Below, piece by piece: positions 58,950-64,000 of a stretch of 64,000 nt of DNA. The position numbers and the translations under genes were made by a program. How positions within the stretch are numbered: position 1 is the first letter of the stretch; each line of letters begins with the position of its first letter. This DNA is from Ancylobacter sp. Lp-2. Its GTDB lineage: Bacteria; Pseudomonadota; Alphaproteobacteria; Rhizobiales; Xanthobacteraceae. The notes beneath the pieces were generated by a model that had not been told where the DNA came from, did no database searches, and was given only the letters and a program-made list of their open reading frames with translations. Location: assembly GCF_020523795.1 (NCBI RefSeq), contig NZ_JAJALI010000010.1:62001-126000 (forward strand), written 5' to 3'.

Positions 58950-60083
58950 TCAGCGGACCGCCACGTTCGGCGCGCCGGCGGCGCTCACCGGAATGGGCTG
59001 CATCGCGGCGCTGCCGTCGGCGGTCTTGGCCGCCGGGTTGCCCGGCATCACCACGACCTTTGTGCCGACCTTCACCCGGTCGTACAGGTTCTCGACGTCC
59101 TCGTTCAGCATGCGGATGCAGCCGGAGGACATGAACTGGCCGATGGTGGACGGCTGGTTGGTGCCGTGGATGCGGTAGATGGTGCCGCCGAGATACATGG
59201 TGCGCGCGCCCAGCGGGTTGCCGGGGCCGCCGGCCATGAAGCGCGGCAGGTAGGGCTGGCGCTCGATCATCTCCGCCGGCGGGCGCCAGTCGGCCCATTC
59301 CGCCTTGCGGGAGATCTTCTCGGTGCCGGCCCAGGTGAAGCCGTCGCGGCCGACGCCGATGCCGTAGCGCTCGGCCTTGCCGCCGGGCAGCACGTAATAG
59401 AGATAGGTGTTCGGCGTATCGATGATGATGGTGCCCGGGGGCTGGGTGGTCGCGTAGTCCACCGTCTGCCGCTTCAGATTGGCGGGCAGTTCCTTCGGCG
59501 GGCCTTCCTCCGGCTGATCCTCCGGCGGCAGCGTGGCGACGGTCGAGCCGTTGGCGCCCATCATCTGCTGCTGCGGAGCCGAATAGCCCGGCTGGCCGGC
59601 CGGGGCGGCGGCGTGCACCTGGCCCGGCGGCGTATAGGGGCCGGACTGCGCGGCGTAGTTCGGCGCCGAATAGCCGGCCGGCTGCTGGCCGGAATAGGCG
59701 CCGGTGGGATAGCCGGGCTGCGCCGCGGCGGTGCCGGGGGCGGACTGCGCGGCGTAGTTCGGCGCCGAGTAGCCGGCCGGCTGCTGGCCGGAATAGGCAC
59801 CGGTGGGATAGCCGGAGGGCGCGCCGCCATTGGCATAGCCGGAAACCGGAGCCGGCTGCCCGCCGGCGGCGGCCGGCGGCGCCATGATGGGCGCGACGCC
59901 GCCCTGCGCCGGAGCGCTGGACGTGCCATAGGGATCGATGGCGGCCGGCACCTCGACGGTGCCCGGCACCGGCTCGGCCGACTGCGTGGCCTCGACGGGA
60001 TAGGACTGGGCGCCGGCCGTACCGACCGACGTCAGAAGGGCCAGAGCGACCGCGGGAGCGAAACCTAGGCGAACGACCATCAT
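58950..60083 (-). CDS. L,D-transpeptidase (YkuD) with an N-terminal repeat region
   Basis: The 377-aa product has a signal peptide (to about residue 25). A Pro/Ala/Gly/Tyr/Gln-rich segment (about 30-180) contains a duplicated 24-residue unit. The YkuD domain (about 210-345) has H306 in IHGTN and catalytic C322 with R324 in SSGCIRM. Such enzymes form 3-3 cross-links in peptidoglycan or attach proteins to it. The repeat region is probably a flexible tether reaching through the periplasm. ATG 60083 is chosen so that the hydrophobic core is at the very start. Confidence 0.94.
   Translation of the reverse strand: MMVVRLGFAPAVALALLTSVGTAGAQSYPVEATQSAEPVPGTVEVPAAIDPYGTSSAPAQGGVAPIMAPPAAAGGQPAPVSGYANGGAPSGYPTGAYSGQQPAGYSAPNYAAQSAPGTAAAQPGYPTGAYSGQQPAGYSAPNYAAQSGPYTPPGQVHAAAPAGQPGYSAPQQQMMGANGSTVATLPPEDQPEEGPPKELPANLKRQTVDYATTQPPGTIIIDTPNTYLYYVLPGGKAERYGIGVGRDGFTWAGTEKISRKAEWADWRPPAEMIERQPYLPRFMAGGPGNPLGARTMYLGGTIYRIHGTNQPSTIGQFMSSGCIRMLNEDVENLYDRVKVGTKVVVMPGNPAAKTADGSAAMQPIPVSAAGAPNVAVR
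59644..59815. repeat. Tandem-like 73-bp repeat inside the L,D-transpeptidase gene
   Basis: Two 73-bp copies (59644-59716 and 59743-59815) differ at two synonymous positions and are spaced 99 bp start to start, keeping frame. They encode GYPTGAYSGQQPAGYSAP plus NYAAQS. This points to recent duplication of the linker. Confidence 0.9.
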
Positions 60084-60263
60084 CAAGCCTACTGGAGTGA
60101 ATGCCACAACCTTTGCGACGACGACATGACGCAGGAACAAGGCGGGTTCAAGACAAGACTAAGTCACGAATGGTCCAGCTTGCTTCAGCCATGCACGAAA
60201 CGCATGGGCGATGCATATAAGCAACAGTAACCCTGACCTATGTCCCTCACATCGACCGGGACA

Positions 60264-60839
60264 TTATGGTTTCGAAATCGTTGAAAAGTCGTTGCTGTTC
60301 GCACGGCCATCGATGATTTCGCGGTCGCGGTGCCAGCCCACCACCGCTTCGGGGTAGCAGTCGGTGGACGCGAAATACGGCTTGATGTCGATCAGCGGCG
60401 TGCCGTCGAGGCAGTCGAGCCCGACCACCGTGAGTCGGTTGTCCTCGATGCCCAGCAGGCGCACGGCGCTCATGGCGATCGGGTTCGGCCGGGCGGGGCT
60501 TCTGAGCGCGAAGGTGCCGCGTCCCCGGCCATAGGCGCGAGGCACCTGCACGAGGAGGTCGCGCGGCGCCCGGTCCATCCAGTAAAGCAGCCAGAGATGG
60601 GTGGTGCCCGCCAGCCCGTCCAGCGCCGGGACGAGCGCCGGGTCGAGTTCGACGGTGCACACCGCCTCCGCCTCGCGCCCGTTCTTCGGGCACTCCTTGC
60701 GCTGGGTCCAGGGCGTGCGAAGCCGGCCGATGAAATGCACCCCGGCGTCGGGGGAGGCCGGCAGCGGGCGGGTTATTTCGCCGGGGCGGATCCCGAATTC
60801 GGCCGGCTGGTTCGACCCTGTCGCGTCAATCGGGCTCAC
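60264..60839 (-). CDS. trmO: TrmO-type tRNA-methyltransferase (TsaA/YaeB)
   Basis: The 191-aa product has the TsaA beta-barrel: GVHFIGRLRTPWTQRKECPKNGRE, HLWLLYWMDRAPRDLLVQVPRA, GTFALRSPARPNPIAMSAVRLLGIEDNRLTVVGLDCLDGTPLIDIKPY. TrmO methylates the N6-threonylcarbamoyl adenosine at tRNA position 37. GTG 60839 has GAGG 7 nt upstream; GTG 60851 is an alternative. It is divergent from the methionine regulator across about 120 bp holding that gene's operator. Confidence 0.9.
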   Translation of the reverse strand: MSPIDATGSNQPAEFGIRPGEITRPLPASPDAGVHFIGRLRTPWTQRKECPKNGREAEAVCTVELDPALVPALDGLAGTTHLWLLYWMDRAPRDLLVQVPRAYGRGRGTFALRSPARPNPIAMSAVRLLGIEDNRLTVVGLDCLDGTPLIDIKPYFASTDCYPEAVVGWHRDREIIDGRANSNDFSTISKP

Positions 60840-60930
60840 GCTACACCTCACTAAACGTCATCGGCGGGAAACGTCATCGGCACGGCGCCGGCCGGCCCAT
60901 CGCGTCCCTTGCATCCCCTTCCGAAAAGAC

Positions 60931-60946
60931 ATAAAGATATCTTTAT
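60931..60946. promoter_or_regulatory. 16-bp palindromic operator upstream of the methionine regulator
   Basis: ATAAAGATATCTTTAT is a perfect palindrome in an otherwise GC-rich promoter, 17 bp before the regulator ATG. Its form resembles operators reported for ArsR-family methionine/SAM regulators. It could control both the metF operon and trmO. Confidence 0.7.
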
Positions 60947-60963
60947 ATCTCATCGAGGGTTCC

Positions 60964-61959
60964 ATGCCGGCATCGCCGCTCAGCTTCGCGTCTCTGCTCG
61001 ACGGCCTCAAGGCGGCCGGCGAGGACACGCGCCTGCGGCTGCTCGCCCTGTTGGGCGAGGGCGAGCTGACCGTTTCCGAGCTTACCGAAATCCTCGGCCA
61101 GTCGCAGCCCCGAATTTCGAGGCATCTCAAGCTGTTGGCCGAAGCCGGGCTGGTCGAGCGCTTCCGCGAGGCCAGCTGGGTGTTCTACCGCCGCGCCGCC
61201 GAGACCCCCGCCGCCGCCCTCAACGACGCGCTGCTCGCCCTGATGGCGCCGGACGACGACATCCTCCTGCGCGACCATGAGCGGCTGGAGGCGGTGCGGG
61301 CTGCCCGCGCCGCCCATGCCCAGGCCTATTTCCGCGCCCACGCTCATGAATGGGACGCGCTGCGCCGCCTGCACGCCCCCGACGAGCAGGTCGAGGAGGC
61401 CATTCTCGAAGCCCTGCAAGGCATTGAGATCGCGTCGCTTCTCGACCTCGGCACCGGCACCGGGCGCATATTGGAACTGTTCGCCCCGCGCATCGAGCGC
61501 GGCGTCGGCATCGATCTGTCGTCGGACATGCTCGCCGTCGCCCGCGCCAATCTGGAGCGGGCCGGTGCCCGCAATTGCACGGTACGGCAGGGCGACATCT
61601 ACAGCCTCGCTTTGCCGCGCGACGCCTTCGACGTGGTGATCGTCCACCAGGTGCTGCACTTCCTCGAGGATGCCCCGCGGGCGCTGAAGGAAGCGGCGCG
61701 GGTGCTGAAGCCCGGCGGGCATCTGCTGGTGGTGGATTTCGCCCCGCACGACCTCGAATTTCTGCGCGAGGCGCACGCCCATCGTCGCCTCGGCTTCGCA
61801 CCCGAGGTGGTCGAGCACTGGCTGTCCCAGGCCGGGCTGGTGCCGCGCTCGCATCGCCCGCTTGCCCCGCAAGCCGATGGAAAGCTTACCGTTTCTCTCT
61901 GGCTGGCCCGCGATCCGCGCGCGACGCAGCCCGCCCAAAAGCACAAGGAGGTCGCCTGA
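60964..61959 (+). CDS. ArsR-type regulator fused to a SAM methyltransferase domain (SahR-like)
   Basis: The 331-aa product joins a winged helix-turn-helix (about 1-85; LRLLALLGEGELTVSELTEILGQSQPRISRHLKLLAEAGL) to a class I methyltransferase fold (about 145-320; LLDLGTGTGRILEL, then VVIVHQVLHFLEDAPRALKEAARVLKPGG). This fusion is common beside metF or metH in Alphaproteobacteria and fits the SahR group that senses SAM or S-adenosylhomocysteine. The methyltransferase half probably serves as sensor. It precedes metF with a TGATG overlap, so it is coupled to it. Confidence 0.88.
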   Translation: MPASPLSFASLLDGLKAAGEDTRLRLLALLGEGELTVSELTEILGQSQPRISRHLKLLAEAGLVERFREASWVFYRRAAETPAAALNDALLALMAPDDDILLRDHERLEAVRAARAAHAQAYFRAHAHEWDALRRLHAPDEQVEEAILEALQGIEIASLLDLGTGTGRILELFAPRIERGVGIDLSSDMLAVARANLERAGARNCTVRQGDIYSLALPRDAFDVVIVHQVLHFLEDAPRALKEAARVLKPGGHLLVVDFAPHDLEFLREAHAHRRLGFAPEVVEHWLSQAGLVPRSHRPLAPQADGKLTVSLWLARDPRATQPAQKHKEVA

Positions 61960-62888
61960 TGTCGTCGGATGTCGAGCGCCGCAGCCGCCGCTCCGGCGGG
62001 CGGCCGATTTCGGTGTCGTTCGAGTTCTTCCCGCCCAAGACGCCGGAGATGGAGGCCACGCTGTGGAACTCCATCACCCGTCTGGCGCCGCTGGCACCGA
62101 AATTCGTCTCGGTGACCTATGGCGCCGGCGGCTCGACCCGCGAGCGGACCCACGCCACCGTCGAGCGCATCGTCAGGGACACCCGCCTCGCCCCGGCCGC
62201 GCATCTCACCTGCGTCGCCGCCTCGAGGGGTGAGGTGGATGACGTCGTGCGCGGCTATTGGGATGCCGGCGTACGCCATATCGTGGCGCTGCGCGGCGAC
62301 CCGCCGGGCGGCGTCGGCCAGGCCTATGAGCCGCATCCGGAGGGCTACAAGACCTCCGCCGATCTGGTCGCTGGCCTGCGCCGCATCGCCAATTTCGAAG
62401 TCTCCGTCTCGGCTTACCCGGAGAAGCACCCGGAGAGCCCGTCCTTCGACACCGATCTCGACATCCTCCAGGCTAAGGTCGAGGCCGGCGCGACGCGAGC
62501 GATCACCCAGTGCTTCTTCGATAACGACCTGTATTTCCGCTACCTCGACAAGGTGCGCGCGCGCGGCATCGATGTCCCCATTGTGCCGGGCATCCTGCCG
62601 GTCTCGAACTTCAAGCAGGCGAACAATTTCGCGGAGAAGACCGGCTGCTACATGCCGGCCTGGCTCGCCGGCCGCTTCGAGGGGCTGGACGACGACCCGG
62701 AGACCCGCAAGCTGATCGCGGCGGCGGTGGCAGCCGAGCAGGTGTTCGACCTCGTCGACCGCGGCGTGACCGAGTTCCATTTCTACACGCTGAACCGCGC
62801 CGACCTCGTCTACGCCATCTGCCACCTGCTCGGCATCCGCCCGCCGCAGAACGCGGAAGGGCAGGGCAACGGCCAGGCGGCGGCGTGA
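61959..62888 (+). CDS. metF: 5,10-methylenetetrahydrofolate reductase
   Basis: The 309-aa product is a TIM-barrel MetF: VSFEFFPPKTPEMEATLW, the folate/FAD site FVSVTYGAGGSTRERTH with catalytic Glu at the start, HIVALRGDPPGG, FEVSVSAYPEKHPESPS, TQCFFDN. It makes 5-methyltetrahydrofolate for methionine synthase. ATG 61959 overlaps the regulator's stop, so both are translated from one transcript. metH follows after a DUF559 gene. Confidence 0.96.
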   Translation: MSSDVERRSRRSGGRPISVSFEFFPPKTPEMEATLWNSITRLAPLAPKFVSVTYGAGGSTRERTHATVERIVRDTRLAPAAHLTCVAASRGEVDDVVRGYWDAGVRHIVALRGDPPGGVGQAYEPHPEGYKTSADLVAGLRRIANFEVSVSAYPEKHPESPSFDTDLDILQAKVEAGATRAITQCFFDNDLYFRYLDKVRARGIDVPIVPGILPVSNFKQANNFAEKTGCYMPAWLAGRFEGLDDDPETRKLIAAAVAAEQVFDLVDRGVTEFHFYTLNRADLVYAICHLLGIRPPQNAEGQGNGQAAA

Positions 62889-62907
62889 AGAAGAGAGCGG
62901 CGCCTTA

Positions 62908-62945
62908 ACCTCGCCCCGAGGGGGAGAGGCCGCCACGCAGCGGCG
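62908..62945. repeat. REP-like repeat, copy 2 (left side of the DUF559 gene)
   Basis: The sequence CCTCGCCCCGAGGGGGAGAGG followed by a GGCGGGTGAGGGGG tail is a diverged form of the palindrome at 63300-63322. It directly abuts the DUF559 start. Confidence 0.5.
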
Positions 62946-62955
62946 GGTGAGGGGG

Positions 62956-63327
62956 ATGGACGGCCGGGCTTTTCGAGCGCGCCGACTGCGCCGAGATCAG
63001 ACGGACGCCGAGATGCGGCTCTGGTCGCGGCTCCGCAATCGCCAGCTCGATGGCTGGAAGTTTCGCCGGCAAGCGCCAGTTGGGCGTTTCGTCATCGACT
63101 TCCTGAGTGTCGACGCTCGGCTGGTCATCGAACTCGACGGCGGACAGCACGCGCATGAGACGGACGACGAACGCACGAGAAGGATCGAAGCCGATGGCTA
63201 TCTCGTCATCCGCTTCTGGAATAACGAAGTGAACGACAACATTGAGGGCGTCCTCGTGCGGATTTTGGAAACTCTGCGCGTAGCTCCCCCTCACCCCAAC
63301 CCTCTCCCCGACGGGGAGAGGGAGTAG
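62956..63327 (+). CDS. DUF559 (endonuclease-fold) protein
   Basis: The 123-aa product matches DUF559, a restriction-endonuclease-like (Vsr-type) domain: [56 protein letters not shown] with the PD-(D/E)xK-like D...E-x-D pair, then [17 protein letters not shown]. The last 15 residues ([13 protein letters not shown]) are encoded by the flanking repeat, which is characteristic of this family. ATG 62956 or GTG 62947. It sits between metF and metH as an apparent insertion. Function unknown. Confidence 0.85.
   Translation: MDGRAFRARRLRRDQTDAEMRLWSRLRNRQLDGWKFRRQAPVGRFVIDFLSVDARLVIELDGGQHAHETDDERTRRIEADGYLVIRFWNNEVNDNIEGVLVRILETLRVAPPHPNPLPDGERE
63300..63322. repeat. REP-like palindrome, copy 3 (right side of the DUF559 gene)
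   Basis: CCCTCTCCCC-GAC-GGGGAGAGGG is a perfect 10-bp-arm palindrome overlapping the DUF559 C-terminus, 15 bp before metH. The core matches 30107-30129 except one base. Confidence 0.75.
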
Positions 63328-63337
63328 GAGCCACACC

Positions 63338-64000
63338 ATGACCCAGTCGACCGACACCCTCAAAGCCCTCCGGGCCGCCGCCCGCGAGCGCATCCTCGTG
63401 CTCGACGGCGCCATGGGCACGATGATCCAGCAGCTGAAGCTGGACGAGGCCGGCTATCGCGGCGAGCGCTTCAAGGCGTGGCACCGCGACCTCAAGGGCA
63501 ATAACGACCTGCTGAACCTCACCGTGCCGGATGCGGTGCGCGATATCCACCTCGCCTATTTCATGGCCGGGGCGGATATCGTCGAGACCAACACCTTCTC
63601 CGGCACCACCATCGCCATGGCCGATTACGGCATGGAGAGCCTCGTCTATGAGCTGAACGTCGAGGGCGCCAAGCTGGCGAAGGAAGCCGCGAAGCTGGCC
63701 GAGGAAAAGGACGGCCGCCGCCGTTTCGTCGCCGGCGCCATCGGGCCGACCAACCGCACCGCCTCGATCTCGCCGGATGTCAACGACCCCGGCTTCCGCG
63801 CCACCTCCTTCGACGAGCTGGCCACCGCCTATGGCGAGCAGGCCGGCGCGCTGATCGATGGCGGCTCGGACCTCCTGCTGATCGAGACCATCTTCGACAC
63901 GCTGAACGCCAAGGCGGCGGTGTTCGCCATCGAGCGGCTGTTCGAGGCGCGCGGCATCCGCGTGCCGGTGATGATCTCCGGCACTATCACGGACCTGTCG
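63338..64000 (+). CDS. metH: Methionine synthase (cobalamin-dependent), N-terminal part
   Basis: The first 221 codons are present and the gene runs beyond the window. Residues 15-221 form the homocysteine-binding barrel: [72 protein letters not shown] and [11 protein letters not shown]. The zinc-binding Cys residues lie downstream. It uses methyl-folate from MetF. GTAGGAG precedes ATG 63338. Confidence 0.95.
   Translation, partial: MTQSTDTLKALRAAARERILVLDGAMGTMIQQLKLDEAGYRGERFKAWHRDLKGNNDLLNLTVPDAVRDIHLAYFMAGADIVETNTFSGTTIAMADYGMESLVYELNVEGAKLAKEAAKLAEEKDGRRRFVAGAIGPTNRTASISPDVNDPGFRATSFDELATAYGEQAGALIDGGSDLLLIETIFDTLNAKAAVFAIERLFEARGIRVPVMISGTITDLS

Noticed and set aside
59644-59815. Possible CRISPR-like or tandem repeat array
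   Set aside because: Only two copies, in frame and coding, inside the L,D-transpeptidase gene.

Overview
This window is a high-GC, gene-dense chromosomal stretch. It most resembles an alphaproteobacterium of the order Hyphomicrobiales (Rhizobiales), possibly Xanthobacteraceae. That placement is inferred from dnaG-rpoD adjacency, an MbfA-type membrane ferritin preceded by an Irr/ICE-like box, DUF992 and ELM1-family proteins, an LpcC-like LPS glycosyltransferase, and an ArsR-methyltransferase fusion ahead of metF. I saw no rRNA, tRNA, CRISPR array, insertion sequence or prophage. Both ends are cut by the window: a TonB-dependent receptor at the left and metH at the right.

Layout. 1-9 kb: receptor C-terminus with piuC, a PQQ-type sugar dehydrogenase, a glutathione S-transferase, aspartate aminotransferase, DUF992, MsrP (no MsrQ beside it) and a CPA2 cation/proton antiporter. 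9-16 kb: a cysteine-rich micro-ORF ending in a terminator, LysR-trxB, a divergent Lrp gene translationally coupled to three sugar-transfer/ELM1 genes, and a convergent LpcC-like gene. 16-23 kb: greA, carB and carA, with an HxlR/SDR pair lying between carA and carB. 23-31 kb: yqeY-like gene, dnaG, rpoD and two independent ArsR-SRPBCC modules. 31-39 kb: mbfA, an exported UbiC-fold protein, an exported Fe-type superoxide dismutase, an MFS carrier, an FkbM methyltransferase, an aldose epimerase and a diguanylate cyclase. 39-46 kb: otsB-GH15-otsA trehalose operon, a cupin and ettA. 46-54 kb: small enzymes including Tam, a lytic transglycosylase, a class D beta-lactamase and PrmB. 54-60 kb: hdeD-like gene, opgC and two SGNH proteins (probable glycan substitution), a MOSC protein and an L,D-transpeptidase with an internal repeat. 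60-64 kb: trmO, then the methionine block (ArsR-methyltransferase regulator, metF, DUF559 element, metH).

How genes work together. Methionine/SAM recycling is probably controlled by the fused regulator acting on a 16-bp palindrome. Pyrimidine/arginine precursor supply (carA, carB) looks transcriptionally uncoupled, because a terminator follows carA and a terminator-like hairpin lies in the carB leader. Envelope functions recur: LPS core glycosyltransferases, OpgC/SGNH, L,D-transpeptidase, MltB-type lytic enzyme and an OXA-like lactamase. Stress functions also recur: trehalose, MbfA, superoxide dismutase, MsrP and HdeD. The signals I rate most worth checking are the micro-ORF with its structured leader at 9.05-9.29 kb, the carB leader hairpin, the repeat-flanked DUF559 gene between metF and metH, and the near-leaderless self-operator promoters of the two ArsR modules.
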